A program made the position numbers and the translations under genes. Of a stretch of DNA of 64,000 bases, positions 26,001-34,159 are shown piece by piece. Below the pieces are notes generated by a model that did no database searches, was not told the origin of the DNA, and was given only the letters and a program-made list of their open reading frames with translations. The DNA is from Haemaphysalis longicornis (Eukaryota; Arthropoda; Arachnida; Ixodida; Ixodidae), in the NCBI GenBank assembly GCA_013339765.2, contig CM023449.1, forward strand, positions 114,313,070 through 114,377,069. The letters are read 5' to 3'. How positions within the stretch are numbered: position 1 is the first letter of the stretch; every line of letters begins with the position of its first letter.

Positions 26001-29000
26001 TATCCATTTTCTTTCCGTTTGTTTGTTTTGCCTCTTTAATCATCGTATCTGTCCTCGCTTCTTCACTGATCTTTACATATTTCATCGCTAGGCTTGTAGT
26101 AATGCTTATCCATTGCGTGTTTGCACTTTTTATGTAGCTGTACATAAACACGGCAGCAGTCAATGCGCGTGGATGCGTTGGTTTGGGCTTCTCATTATAA
26201 AACATTTTACTATGTGCGACTCGAACATTAAACCACGCCCAGTCCATGTCTCCCTTCACTGCTTCCTTAGTTAAACACTACGGGCGCCTAAAGCCAAGCG
26301 GCCCCCCATTTTTTAATTTACATGTAGGCGTGGTCGGACACGAGATTTTAATCAGAGCAGAGTTGAGGTTTATCGCGCCCTTTGAAATTACTCGCGCTAC
26401 TTGGTATTTGTTACAACCCTACAGAGCGCTATGCTCCACGATATTTGCGTTTCTTTCTCCCTTAATTCTCGGTCGCTCCTTGTGAGTTGTTTCATCTTTG
26501 TTATTGTCGATGCATACTCGGAATTCTTTGAGTTTCTTGGCTACGGGTAATTCGCAATTCGACACTGCTAGTACCCTGAAAATACTGTATCATTAAACGC
26601 CGCATTAAAGCATGACACTTTCATTAAAAATAGACGCCCACAACGACGCCAACCGCTCTATGAAACTACGATGGAACACCAAAGCTGCCGCCCTGTGCCT
26701 CCTCCTCTTCCGAAATCGCAATAGAGGTCTTTGAATGTTTTAATATAGCGAACTACGTTTCTGTGAACAAAGTTTTGGTACAATAACTAGTGGTGGGTAC
26801 TCGTGCACATGTGATAGTTTGAGTATTACAACTGAAACAAACGTAACGACGATGACGACATGACCGGTGCACTTTTAACATTCGCCTCCTTGGTAATTGT
26901 GTTTTTGCCCTCAAATTTTAGATGCCCAGAAGCAGCGTGCAAACACTATGGCTTCCTAAAATGCGACATGCAATGTCGTTTTAACTACGTGGCGCCTATT
27001 GTGCTGCAGGAATGGGCAGCGTACCATGCTATGGAGGCCGACCAAGTTCTCGACCATGTCGCGGACGTCCTGGTAGGTGATGACTTGCTTGTTGAGCCTG
27101 AGCAGGCACTCTTGGGCGTGAAGGACGACCTCCTCTTGGCAGAAGTGGGACAAGGGCTCGCGCGTCAGCGACACCTTGCTCTCGCGCTTGATGAAGAACT
27201 CGAGAAGTACCATGGCCGTCTTTGGAATCTGCACCGAGGGGATGGTACCAATGGGGAATGCTGAGATGGCCACTCGCTAAATCCCATGTGCAGTGTATTC
27301 GCGGTTACGGATGCGGTAACCTGAGCGTCGAGATTAATGTATTTAAACATGGTAAAAAGCGCACTAGACGGGTACACAAGAAAAACAGCGACACGGGACG
27401 AGTGCTAATTAGCGCTCGTTTCGTGTCACTCTCTTTTCTTGTCCTTGTCTACTGCGCTTTTTACCATGTCGAAGTCGTATCACCAAATAGCCCAAATGTC
27501 TGCGCTGAATAATGTATTTCAGCGTGCCGTTCTGTGCGAGCAGCCTCAGTGTTCAAGCAATTAGTGGAGAGACCCGCTTTAACAAAGCATAATAGCGATA
27601 CTGACGCTGGAGAGTATTATGGCGGCCTTTCGATGTATTTGAAGTTTGAAGTTTATTTATTTCCATAAACGTACACCGTTATGGCGGAAAATAGGGTAAA
27701 AAGTTGCACGCAGCAACTTGACGGAGCACTACATCCTTCACGGTCAGAAACAACAGCGGCGGGGAAAACAAGAAAACCCAATATATAGACAACAGCTTGT
27801 GGATGTCAAACAAAACTAGCACCAAGAATACAATATATTCAAAACCACAATAGATAGGGATTAAAAAGAAAATATATGCAACAAACCGCACAAGAACAGC
27901 AAGGAACTATTCCCAAACATCATAGTCTTTCCGAACAAACAAGTTATAAAGCATAAATTTTTTACACATGTAAATTTCGAAACCAATAAATCTTCGGAAG
28001 GGTATACCCAATCATCTGCAAGGTGTAGTTTGTACGTGGGCGAGGCACGTGCCATCGTCCACAGTCTAGTCAGATAGGGCGTATGATTAATTTGGAGATT
28101 AGCTATCAACATGTGCTTAGAATTCTTTTTGCGTTCTACAGTATATGTGTAGGCTAAGCGGTACTTAAGAAGGTCCGGAATCCTAGGTAGACAAAGTTTA
28201 CTTAACAAAGGGGCAGTAGGAGCATCGTAACGTGCATTACATAGAAGCCGAATAATTTTTTCCTGTAGCAAAAATTACCTGTTTATATTAGTTGCAGAGG
28301 TTGTGCTGCACACGAGACAACAATAATTGAAATCACTTAAAAATAGTGAATTGTACAACAGTAACATTACTTTATACAGAATATCACGTACAGAATATAC
28401 CATCCCAACTATGCGGGAAAGTTGCCCTGCTAGGAAATTTCGCTTGGTAGGCTCCATAAATTATCCTTGAAGCTTTAAACTGTAGTCTGAGTGAAGCTTT
28501 CTGTTTGCGAAATGTCGCAATAAACACTTGATTTCACCGGAACGACTGTCCAAAGAGTAAATATCCAAAATTGCTGAGTGCGCTCTTACGGCGTGTTTGG
28601 CTCTGTGCTTCCGCGGCAAATAATTTCACCATGGCTTTGCAACTGTCTGTTCACCATTTTTTTCACTGCATATTTGCTGATGTCCCTGAATAACTTTCGG
28701 TTTCAGCAGCGTTATCATTACGTCCGTCTTTGTTGCATCCGTCACTTTTTTGCGCGCTTTGTTCCTCCAGCGATTAGTGTTTGCCCATATCGTTACAGGG
28801 AGAATCGAAAATCGATGAAACAAACTTTTTATCCCACGTCCATAACGAAGGATAGAACGGAATATATTCTTGCCACGGGTGTCCATCGAGACAAAACCCC
28901 TGCCTTTCTAGTTTGCACTATTGCTCTACTGCTGTAATATTTTCTAGTGTACGACAAGAGCGCTTTGAGAACCTTTCTTGCCGTATTTGTACGGCCACTG

Positions 29001-32000
29001 CAGATTGAAGTGCCCTCATACGTTCGTTATAATGACCCCCTAATAGAAAACAGATTGTAGAACGTCCGTAGGAATGATATGTGTGTACCGAAATTCCCAA
29101 CAGCTTGGGCTCAATTCCCACACACCCCAAACGCCAATCGCCCAGTCGTCTGGACGCGTCCGGGCTAGGGCGGCTTTATACATTCGCCTTTACTGCTGTG
29201 TTGTGTGTATTGCAGAAGGCAAATTCGCGTGTTCTTCACGATAGTTTGTAAACTGTCCCTTCTGCCTCACTTCGAGGGCCTGAATAATGGCTGGTGGGTG
29301 ATCTTGTCGGGGAATACAAATACACACCAGACATGAGGCGTGCCTTGGCAGCAACCATTCGCCGTTGAATGGGGACTTCTCAATATACAACAAAACCTGC
29401 CAGCGGCGTAGATAGGGGCGGGAACGAGGAGGAGGCGAAAAGGCCGTGGTCCCTCCAGATTTGCCTCATCTACGTGGACGGAAGGGAGGGGGGGGGGGGG
29501 AGCTGGCGGGACCAGAGACTGTAATTGATATCAAATAACGACCACTGATAATTTTTCTGCGCCAAGCGATGGCCACATCTTCAACAACTTCGACGTTTGC
29601 TTGTACCACTGCGATCTCCAATTTTCCAATTGCCATTAAAGAAGATAATAAAACTGCAGGCTATGTATAGGCACGTTGCACCGCACAGAGGCCCCTGTGA
29701 GCGCTGCACGTTTCCCACTAAAGCTGTCTGCAGCGCACGCTATGGCATCGATAAAGGAATGGAGATTTCTCGAGCAGTTATCACACACTGCCTGCACCAT
29801 GCCGTGCCAACAGTTCATGCGGTTGACACTGAGAAACAGCGTGAAAAAAGACGGCCGTGATTAAGGCATCCCTTCCTCTCTGCAATTTGTATTATCTGCA
29901 ATCTAACTGGTCGGCTACAATAGCAGTGACTTACTTATTTCCGTCTGCGCCACTTAAGCTGTTCGTTCTTCTCGGCCTTGTTATCATGACGTTACCTTAG
30001 ATTCTTTCTTTGTGTGGGCGCCGATGCGTAACTCCTGATAATCCCGGCTGTTGGTGTCTGGGTCAGAGCGCCGACACTTACGTAATATGAAGGCTACGAA
30101 CGGAACCCGTGGTGTGCGTGGCATCTTTCACAGCAGAAATGACCCCCCGAACCACCAGGATGTAGAAAACAGGCGCTGCGGCTTGCGAGGCAAGCATCAG
30201 CGCAACGTGCCCATAGCACACCTACCGAATTATTATGTTGCATTTCTTTAATTTCAAGTGCTTTCTTGTTTTGTAGGGTATTTTTTTTTTCATTTTTTCA
30301 CCTCAATTTCTTTTTCCTTGTCAGGGTACTTCGCTCCCCCTCCTCCTTCTTCCCCTCGGAAAATATCTGCATACACCGCCGGTCCAGCCCATCTGACGCG
30401 GTTGCATAATGGGACGGTGCGGGTTTCTCTGCCCGCTGGCATAATTTATAGCCGCGTTTTTTTTAAAGCGAAGCTTTGCGGTTCGCACTGGTGGGGTCTG
30501 TAACGCGAAAACGGTAGAAGTGAAAGAAAAAAAACCGCTTCCAGTGGCTGGAATCGAATCTTGGTCCCCGGCATTACGAAGCTGGTGTATATCCGATCGC
30601 TCCATTTTGACATGGGTGAAACACGGTCCACACGAAAACTAAAGGCCTGTCACGAGAAAGCCTTGCGTTCAAACATCGTCGTCGTTAGACGGAGGGGCGG
30701 CTAATTTTGTTTAAACCGTCGGTTGTTCAACCACATCACAAGGGTTTCGTTTCTACCTACATGGGAACCTAGCTAGTGCCACCACGACTGTCCACTTCAT
30801 TAATTCGCAAGCATACCGTGACATCCTTTGAAGCAAGTTTCCATTTAAGATAAGCTAATCTAAAAAAAAAAACAAGCAACGCATTCCGTTCTCTCCTAGA
30901 TTGTTTTCATTTTTTCTATTCATTTATAAGTGGGTTTTATATGGCTGCCATAACAAAAGCGATAACAAAAGCGAGGGTTACCGGGTTCAAAAGTCCATCA
31001 TCTATACTGAGTGCATTGGGACCACATAGGTTTACGGAACACAAAGCGCTTAGGAAAGTGGATTTAGCCAGAAGTGCCCGACTGAAAAAGTTGTGTGAAA
31101 TTTTATTCGAGATTGGTGATACCTGAACAATTTAGAGCGCATAAAATAGTATTATTCAGAACTGATAGCCTGCGCGCACTCAACACTGTGCCTATTGCTT
31201 AGGCGCTAATTCTCAACTTAGGCTATGCTCAGACTACCGACGCAAAACCATATCGTGATCCACTGACGTAATAAAAACGGCGTGTCACGCAGTTCGGTTG
31301 GCTGAGACGTGGAATGACGATTTTTTGTAACGTTATTACGACAGCTGCGGCAACAGTAGGTGCAGGCACGCAGGGCTCACCAAGTGACAGAAGTAAGTAA
31401 TGCCGTAAGACGTCTCTTTTCGGGACGTTTTAACGCGTAAGCATTTTGTGCGGAGTACACCATTGGGTTGTGTGTCTGGAGTAGACACATGCGTTGTGTC
31501 TGTAGCAAAATGCGAATTTCGGACGAAGAAGCACTTATTAGTGATATTTGTGCAAATGTAGTTCAGTGTAAGAAAACAAAAGAGAACATCAGCAACGCAA
31601 TGAAACCAAATGGAGAGTCGCCAAAATTGGATATGGGTATCCAAAATTAGAAATATCTTACTGATAGATCAATCTGGCTTTTAAATTGGGAATGACTAAA
31701 AATGAAGTCGCAGGATAGTAAAGGTCTGAATTATCAAGCGCACTCACGCGCTGATCCCAAAATCAAAATTTGTACAAAACAAAAATGAACTGCCAAATAC
31801 ACATCCGTTTAATACAGCTGCGTCATACCAATAACTCAAAAGAACAACAGAAACAATAACAAAAAAATAAATAAAGGGACGTAGTCTCATGCGACGTGTT
31901 TCTTTTTTTTTTTTAATGACACCACAGAAACGTAAGTTTGGTGAAATGAATAGGTGGCGTAGAAATGGGCTTGCCTTACATAGGCATTATCCGCGCGCGG

Positions 32001-32088
32001 AAATACAGTATTGCAATGATTTGCTTTGCACTCACCCTAGGATAAAGCGTGACCAGCATCTTCGCCGACGCTTTCCGCTTGTCGACGC
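4588..32088 (-). CDS. MAST-like AGC serine/threonine kinase, ten exons, both ends open
   Basis: Ten minus-strand exons (32036-32088, 27025-27228, 23118-23186, 22283-22444, 20927-21018, 16775-16940, 10223-10395, 9062-9132, 8281-8397, 4588-5066) join in phase to about 528 residues. Residues 1-192 are mostly helical. Part of this resembles the MAST-family DUF1908 region: an 'EAHS' turn, then 'VRKLTIIVGE', comparable to the MAST 'EAHERS...VRKLLIII' stretch. The kinase domain follows: GAGGFG loop 188-193, likely beta-3 lysine 210, HRD 299-301, catalytic-loop K303 and N306, DFD 319-321, APE 359-361, DWW 373-375 and HPFF 451-454. About 70 residues follow HPFF. The order of motifs is a normal AGC kinase. 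DFD in place of DFG is odd, and the helix-C position has Asp226 instead of Glu. A cytosolic protein kinase is inferred; substrate unknown. First and last exons were not found. Confidence 0.85.
5301..5720. mobile_element. TTAA-flanked MITE
   Basis: Ends are inverted copies: 'TTAAAGGGACCCTGAAACACTTT' at 5301 and its imperfect complement finishing 'GGTCCCTTTAA' at 5720. The TTAA at each end is consistent with a piggyBac-type target duplication. The 420-bp core has no coding frame. It sits in the intron between exons 9 and 10. Confidence 0.75.
5955..7487. mobile_element. Inverted-repeat element with CR1-like LINE inside
   Basis: Terminal inverted repeats match well: 'TAAAGGCCGGTCCACACGACGGACCAA' at 5955 and the complement of 'TTGGTCCGCCGTGTGGATCGGCCTTA' ending 7487. 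Inside, a GC-rich block at 6444-6632 is repeated directly at 7240-7404 ('CCCTATTGGCGCAACTGGACCC', 'GATGTCGCGGTCCGCCGTC'). The LINE fragment at 6634-7185 lies between the two. This is a GC-rich non-autonomous DNA element, disrupted and partly duplicated. Confidence 0.65.
6634..7185 (+). mobile_element. CR1-like LINE, 3' fragment
   Basis: Three frames together keep the end of a CR1/L2-type RT protein: 'LHWAPHIEELSRKIAYGCYA' (6640-6700), then 'ILQKRALRIMASASRTSPS' (about 6820-6890), and finally 'SKVWNQLPLDIKS' (about 7077-7115). Stops and frameshifts separate them. The fragment interrupts the GC-rich inverted-repeat element. Confidence 0.65.
7190..7572. repeat. 38-bp direct repeat flanking part of the GC-rich element
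   Basis: 'AAAATATAACCACGTAACTCACATGTCCGTCTTT' occurs at 7193-7226 and again at 7537-7570. The copies bracket the second GC-rich block and the right inverted end at 7487. This is far longer than a normal target-site duplication and points to segmental duplication or unequal exchange. Confidence 0.7.
7772..7841. repeat. Near-perfect 70-bp palindrome
   Basis: Two 35-base arms meet at 7806/7807 without a spacer. Left arm begins 'GGACGGCGGAACACAAG', right arm ends 'CTTGTGTTCCGCCGTCC'; the central part is 'CTTACGAAAGCGCTTTCGTAAG'. Only one or two mismatched positions are visible. It could form a cruciform and may be a minimal foldback element. Confidence 0.85.
7889..8131 (+). mobile_element. Ruka-type tRNA-derived SINE
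   Basis: Starts 'CCGCCGCGGTGGCTCAGTGG', a tRNA-like A-box head, followed by 'GACCACGAGGTCGCCGATCCCG' as a diverged B box. The body has 'CCCCAGGTGGTCAAAATTAATCCGGA' and a tail 'GGGCGTTAAACCCTACAATCATCATCATCAT'. This matches the known tick Ruka SINE. An extra inverted duplication of 'GCCTCATCGCC..CGCAACGC' (8041-8095) sits in its 3' part. Confidence 0.85.
8281..8397 (-). CDS. Kinase gene exon 9 (activation segment, APE)
   Basis: Acceptor 'ATCCACGCAG|TC' and donor 'ATG|GTAGGT'. The exon reads 'AKRLLRGYFRRTPFEFHDHE' then 'SAGTIPYMAPEILRKRPY'. GTIPYMAPE is the activation-segment end of an AGC-type kinase. The acceptor was chosen because it is the only nearby AG whose phase completes the split codon from exon 8 (TTC, Phe). 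Confidence 0.92.
8411..8440 (+). repeat. 15-bp tandem duplication
   Basis: 'GGGGAACTTAGTTTC' occurs twice in tandem (8411-8425, 8426-8440), 14 bases outside the exon 9 acceptor at 8397. It duplicates intron sequence next to a splice site but does not alter the exon. Confidence 0.8.
9062..9132 (-). CDS. Kinase gene exon 8 (DFD magnesium motif)
   Basis: Acceptor 'TTTTGCAG|T' and donor 'T|GTAAGT'. It reads 'MLILPGGRVKVIDFDTTKVC' and then 'NGH'. In AGC kinases this position is 'IKLTDFG'; here it is VIDFD. The magnesium-binding first Asp is kept, but the glycine that lets the activation loop flip is replaced by Asp. The reading is clear and in phase with both neighbours, so the change is not from a frame error. 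Confidence 0.92.
10223..10395 (-). CDS. Kinase gene exon 7 (hinge to catalytic loop)
   Basis: Acceptor 'TTCTTCACAG|GAA' and strong donor 'AA|GTGAGG'. It encodes the hinge 'EAYVTLMEYIDGLDLM', the helix E segment 'MAQLILALEHMHLRGF', and the catalytic loop 'HRDIKVS'. The Asn codon is split with the next exon, giving HRDIKVSN. The catalytic Asp and the Lys and Asn that support catalysis are all present. Confidence 0.92.
10460..11175 (+). repeat. Repeat family A, second copy
   Basis: Begins 'ATTAAAGGGGCTATGAAAACAAAAT' (10463), then 'CTCGGCTATGCCAGGATATACGTAGC' (10692) and 'GCGCATGTGCAGCACGGCTCTCCAGGAGCCACGCAAAAC' (11090), in the same order as at 2325-2760. No pentamer array is present; a different 300-bp segment (10800-11085) occupies that place. 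It lies in the large intron between exons 6 and 7. Confidence 0.65.
11560..13322 (+). mobile_element. LINE fragment: RT end, RNase H, zinc-finger end (decayed)
   Basis: The 'TYADDISLW' catalytic box lies at about 11596-11625, followed by a 238-codon open frame (11713-12429) with the thumb region 'DSLKILGLTYHYSG' and 'MSRILYTVPYLHPTPAELTK'. RNase H remnants follow in other frames: 'VYFTDASHF' (about 12390), an 'IVLAIEHAAL' segment (12522), and 'LLVWVPGHANVDRNARANAL' (12690). The end reads 'WEALLASACCEDQIGLIQRV' (13210). It is an I/LOA-type LINE with several frameshifts and no 5' half. Confidence 0.8.
13398..13455 (+). repeat. (CCT)n microsatellite
   Basis: A pyrimidine-only run of CTC/CCT triplets about 55 bases long, just past the LINE coding end at 13322. 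It may be the expanded 3' tail of that LINE. Confidence 0.8.
13785..15468. mobile_element. 1.7-kb TTAA-flanked non-autonomous element
   Basis: Inverted ends: 'TTAAAGGGACACTGAAGTGA' at 13785 and its complement 'TCACTTCAGTGTCCCTTTAA' ending 15468 are nearly perfect. The flanks 'GCGTTCC' and 'GGAACGAG' make a palindromic empty site around TTAA. TTAA duplication and the AGGG end suggest the piggyBac superfamily. No transposase frame was found; the interior has a tRNA-like unit at 14537-14616 and GC-rich stretches. Confidence 0.8.
14537..14616 (-). ncRNA. tRNA-like sequence (SINE head) inside TTAA element
   Basis: On the minus strand it reads 'TCCCGCTCCGTGGCCTAGCA' then 'GTCTGGGGCGCTAGG', then 'AGTTCGAATCCCCGCGGG', with A- and B-box spacing of a pol III promoter and a T run (about 14518-14527) downstream. 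The outer stem CCCGC/GCGGG pairs. It could be a decayed Ser/Leu-type tRNA or a SINE head; it does not fit a normal functional tRNA clearly. Confidence 0.5.
16606..16738 (+). mobile_element. Ruka-type SINE, 3' part
   Basis: Reads 'GCGAAAACGCCTCTGTGTTGG', 'GGCCCACGTTAGAGATCCCC', 'AGGTGATCAAACTTAATCC' and 'GAGTTTAACCCCG', the body and tail of the Ruka SINE. The tRNA-like head is missing. It ends about 35 bases from the exon 6 donor. Confidence 0.75.
16775..16940 (-). CDS. Kinase gene exon 6 (beta-3 lysine, helix C)
   Basis: Acceptor 'CCACTGTACAG|A' and donor 'AAG|GTGAGC'; one base completes the split glycine codon, then 55 codons. It reads 'AVYKVNFRPANFVGTVKLVN', giving the likely beta-3 lysine, then 'AAMDKVVASVVRHPFIVKYY'. 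The residue ten positions before the Pro of 'HPF' is Asp; in PKA and MAST kinases that position is the helix-C Glu. Confidence 0.9.
18464..18602 (+). repeat. 70-bp tandem duplication
   Basis: The unit beginning 'GCAATGGGCGAGATAAAGTG' (18464-18533) is repeated immediately (18534-18602). The second copy lacks one A in 'CGCTTA(A)TTAG'. The high identity shows it is recent. Confidence 0.9.
18975..19340 (-). mobile_element. LINE 3' end with (GA)n/(TC)n tail
   Basis: Opens on the plus strand with 'AAGAGAGAGAGAACAACATTTATTG', that is, a minus-strand element ending '..AATAAATGTTGTTCTCTCTCT'. Inside, the minus strand keeps a short peptide 'LERQLPRIAPTGTGRLSELG' typical of the 3' region. Coding content is otherwise lost. 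The tail type matches the LINEs at 48170 and 38288. Confidence 0.6.
20927..21018 (-). CDS. Kinase gene exon 5 (start of kinase domain, glycine loop)
   Basis: Acceptor 'TTCGCAG|GTG' and donor 'GG|GTACGT'. The 30 codons plus two bases encode 'FSTFIPRMRDFKNLKMLGAG' and then 'GF', with the final Gly codon split across the intron. Together with the next exon it makes a standard nucleotide-binding loop, GAGGFGAVYKV. I predicted the split glycine from the downstream exon before finding this exon, which supports the model. Confidence 0.9.
22283..22444 (-). CDS. Kinase gene exon 4 (DUF1908-like helix)
   Basis: 54 codons, phase 0 at both ends, acceptor 'CCAATCGCAG|TGC' and donor 'AAA|GTATGA'. It encodes 'AAKELGTTVRKLTIIVGEVG' and then 'SLERLADVPATDWMAIGDSI'. 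The first part resembles 'VRKLLIIISRPARLLECLEF' of MAST kinases in spacing and hydrophobic pattern. Confidence 0.8.
22874..22959 (+). repeat. 49-bp tandem repeat, two copies
   Basis: 'GCGTTCGCCGTAATCGTCGC' (22874) recurs as 'GCGTTCGCCTTAATCGTTGC' (22923), each followed by 'AAC(G/C)CTTGCTCGGAAC'. Diverged tandem duplication inside the intron between exons 3 and 4. Confidence 0.75.
23118..23186 (-). CDS. Kinase gene exon 3
   Basis: 23 codons, phase 0 at both ends, acceptor 'AAAAAATGCAG|GAA' and donor 'AAG|GTTAAA'. It begins 'EAHSNPQDVKVAKLYK', comparable to the 'EAHERSESEEV' turn of MAST kinases. The donor is weaker than the others, but both frames fit their neighbours. Confidence 0.75.
23187..27024. 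other. Intron between kinase exons 2 and 3
   Basis: AT-rich DNA with a LINE 3' fragment at 25580-26260 and a short perfect inverted repeat 'CTACGCAAGCCAGGCTTGCGTAG' (25202-25224). No host coding segment was seen. Confidence 0.4.
25580..26260 (-). mobile_element. LINE C-terminal fragment (zinc finger)
   Basis: On the minus strand a frame reads 'LFFFRLGHVACERRSLWGST', then 'CVVCGKEIENIPHIVLDF'. This is the C-terminal region of LINE pol proteins downstream of RNase H, with C-x2-C then H of a zinc finger. The earlier piece 25987-26259 includes 'EEARTDTMIKEAKQTN', like the end of RNase H (normally 'GNE.AD..AKEA'). Stops lie between the pieces. Confidence 0.55.
27025..27228 (-). CDS. Kinase gene exon 2 (helical N-terminal region)
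   Basis: Bounded by acceptor 'CTCGGTGCAG|ATT' and donor 'ATG|GTACGC', phase 0 at both ends, 68 codons without a stop. The peptide is helical and includes 'EEVVLHAQECLLRLNKQVIT' and 'DVRDMVENLVGL'. This resembles the start of the MAST DUF1908 region, where a 'LAEDCL.KS....IT..YF.E..ENLEKLL' pattern is usual. The similarity was judged by eye. Confidence 0.8.
27347..27469. mobile_element. 123-bp foldback (hairpin MITE)
   Basis: Left arm 'ACATGGTAAAAAGCGCACTAGAC' and right arm 'GTCTACTGCGCTTTTTACCATGT' are inverted copies; the match continues inward ('ACAAGAAAA', 'GACACG..ACGAG') to a short centre 'TGCTAATTAGCG'. Arms are about 55 bases. It begins 119 bases outside exon 2 at 27228. Confidence 0.85.
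27640..28460 (-). mobile_element. CR1-like LINE, 3' fragment
   Basis: Minus-strand pieces: 'LYNSLFLSDFNYCCLVCSTT' (about 28300-28365), the RT 'SLF.S.FNYC...WG' box, and 'KIIRLLCNARYDAPTAPLLS' (about 28210-28265), matching 'Q.K.IR.I.N..Y..HT.PLF' of tick/arthropod RT LINEs. 'LPRIPDLLKYRL' follows. Frames are intact over short distances only. The 5' half is absent. Confidence 0.75.
30535..30612 (-). ncRNA. tRNA-like sequence (probable SINE head)
   Basis: Minus strand: 'GGAGCGATCGGATATACACC', 'AGCTTCGTAATGCCGGGGAC', 'CAAGATTCGATTCCAGCCAC', followed by a T run. A Thr-like CGT anticodon could be read in 'CTTCGTAA', and the B box 'GATTCGATTCC' is good. The 5' stem pairs poorly, so it is more likely a pol III SINE head than a working tRNA. 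Confidence 0.45.
32036..32088 (-). CDS. Kinase gene exon 1 of those found (53 nt)
   Basis: A small exon with an acceptor preceded by 'TTTCTCCGTTGCAG' and a strong donor 'AGG|GTGAGT'. It starts with two bases of a split codon and ends in phase 0, giving a basic 17-residue stretch, VDKRKASAKMLVTLYPR. The phase matches the next exon exactly. At least one earlier exon ending with a single base of a codon must exist upstream; I could not identify it. Confidence 0.7.
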
Positions 32089-33137
32089 CTGCAACGGAGA
32101 AATGTATGCGAATCGTCAGCAAGGAGCTTGAAACAATTTGCATGAAAGGAAAATAGAGTTTGTCTGCCTCAAAAAAAAAGTGTTTCTTGCCTTTTCTCTA
32201 ATTACCACTGTTTGGAACCATGGAACATCGTCTCTTAAAGGAGCCGTGAAGACAAAACACAAGTTTAGTTCATTCGAAAGATTGCTTCGTTAGAATCGTA
32301 CTGTCACCACTTTTAACGCAAACTCACTCAAATAAGCTACATAATTAGGAAAAAAGGGAATGACTATGCGACCCACTGGCTCATTTCCTGCAACAGAACC
32401 TATGATATCATACCAGCCAGCTCTGTCAAGGGTGGAGGCCGGCGAAAGCGAACGCCAATTAGGCAGAGCTTATAAGCTTGCCGAACGAGCTTTTTGCCGA
32501 ACGAGTATAAAGCATGAAATGTTTTCAATAAAACAAACTTGTATTTTGACTTTGTGGCTGCTTTAAAGCAAAGCTTTAGTACTTTCGTCCAGCGGTTTCA
32601 CCGCGGACCAGCAAGTTCACCTTTTGACCGCAGACACCCCCCCTGCGACACACCCCTAGTGTCTCGCGTGATTCACCGGGCCCGCTTTAGGAGCTGCGCA
32701 CAAGGCCCCGTTTACAAGTCTTTCTGCTCTACAAGCGGCGGTGGCCTTCGCGGTTGCGTGCGTTCAGCTGATCGGCAGCCGACCAATCCCGCCGCCTTCC
32801 ACGCATTCTCCGCTGGGTCATCTGGGGCTACGTGACTCGTATTGCGTCCGGCGATTAGGAACACCACGTTTGCTGTGAATAAAAGCAAGGCCGGGCCTCC
32901 TGCTGTGAAAGTTGCACGGGAAAGAACGGCTTTGAGGCGTGGTCGGCAACACATATATGAAAGGTTAACCAAGCGAAACCAAGACTCAACCAGACTAAGC
33001 CAAGATTTTGCTTTGCATAACCAAGGTTGGCTGAGCTAAGCCGCAGCCATTTTTTTCCTCAAAATGAAATGCTTTTAAAATTTAGTCAACAAACACATCG
33101 AGTACATAGAATAACGGTCACAAAATACCTCAGCCTA

Positions 33138-33358
33138 CTCGCCGCGGTGGCTCAGTGGCTAATGGATCTTGCAGCTAGGCCCAAGGACGCGGGTTTGATT
33201 CGCGGCCGTGGCAGCCGCTGTTCTGATGTAGGCGAAAAGCAAAAACGCTCGTGTATTCGAGATTTCCACTCACGGTAAAAATCCCCAGGTGGTCAAAATT
33301 AATCTGGAGCCCTCCACTAAGGCGAGCCTCATCGCCTGTGTAGCGTCGGCGGGTTAAA
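33138..33358 (+). mobile_element. Ruka-type SINE, full length
   Basis: 'TCGCCGCGGTGGCTCAGTGGC' head, 'GGGTTTGATTCGCGGCCGTGG' B box, then 'CCCCAGGTGGTCAAAATTAATC', 'GGAGCCCTCCACTAAGGCG' and 'GTAGCGTCGGCGGGTTAAACC'. Same order as the copy at 7889. Confidence 0.88.
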
Positions 33359-34159
33359 CCTGAATTGTCAAAACGTCGGCCAAAAATTACTGCTCTATGC
33401 CCGTCAGATAACTTGGAAGTCTGCTTAAAAGAGTTTTCTCTCTTTCCCGAGTCGTTGCGTTCTTTCAGCACTCCAATTACGTGATTACATAAATGCAGCG
33501 GCTAGTAGGCGGTTATTTTATGTTGCAGGAATAGACGCACTCGATAGCCACTTCAAAAAAGAAGCCACAAAGCGAAGCAAAAATTGAAGGCCGTATCTGC
33601 TTGAGGATCAAACCACGCAGTTCCGTTCCGTGCTAGCGACAGCCATAGTTTTCGCAGTGCTTCCGGACGCGGAGGAAAGATTGAAAGCTTTTATCCGCAC
33701 CGCTGTGGAGTACCTTTAAGTATACCCTGGAACAATGCCGATAAACGCGATGTCGCGGCTTCTTCCACGGCGTCGAAAGCCGGATGTATTCATCGTGAAC
33801 ATCACACCGCGCTACTTCGCATGTTCTGCGAACACCTTATTAAGATGAGCTGATGCATGTTTGAAACATTGTCTAATAAACTTACAGAATCAAGTCGAGA
33901 GAGACCAGAATGACAAAGTACTTGTGTTTTTCGTTCAAAATACTGTATGGAGCAATTAACACTGAGTCCAGTTTTAACAAAGCTTCTTAACATAAGCTAG
34001 ATGTTAGAAAAACGGATGAAAAGAAGGCAAATATAATTAACACAATACATGACCGCGTTTTAGAGGAGTTCGAGGAAATGGCCGCAATTATCATGGGCAT
34101 TAGTGCCGGCTGTCAGAATGTGCACAGTGCCTTTATTGAGTGACGCTATGAAAAAGAGA

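Larger units (their letters stand above)
27229..32035. other. Intron between kinase exons 1 and 2
   Basis: Holds the foldback at 27347-27469, a CR1-like LINE fragment at 27640-28460, a poly-G run at about 29487-29502 and a tRNA-like unit at 30535-30612. The small plus-strand frame 29741-29864 is not recognisable. Confidence 0.4.
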
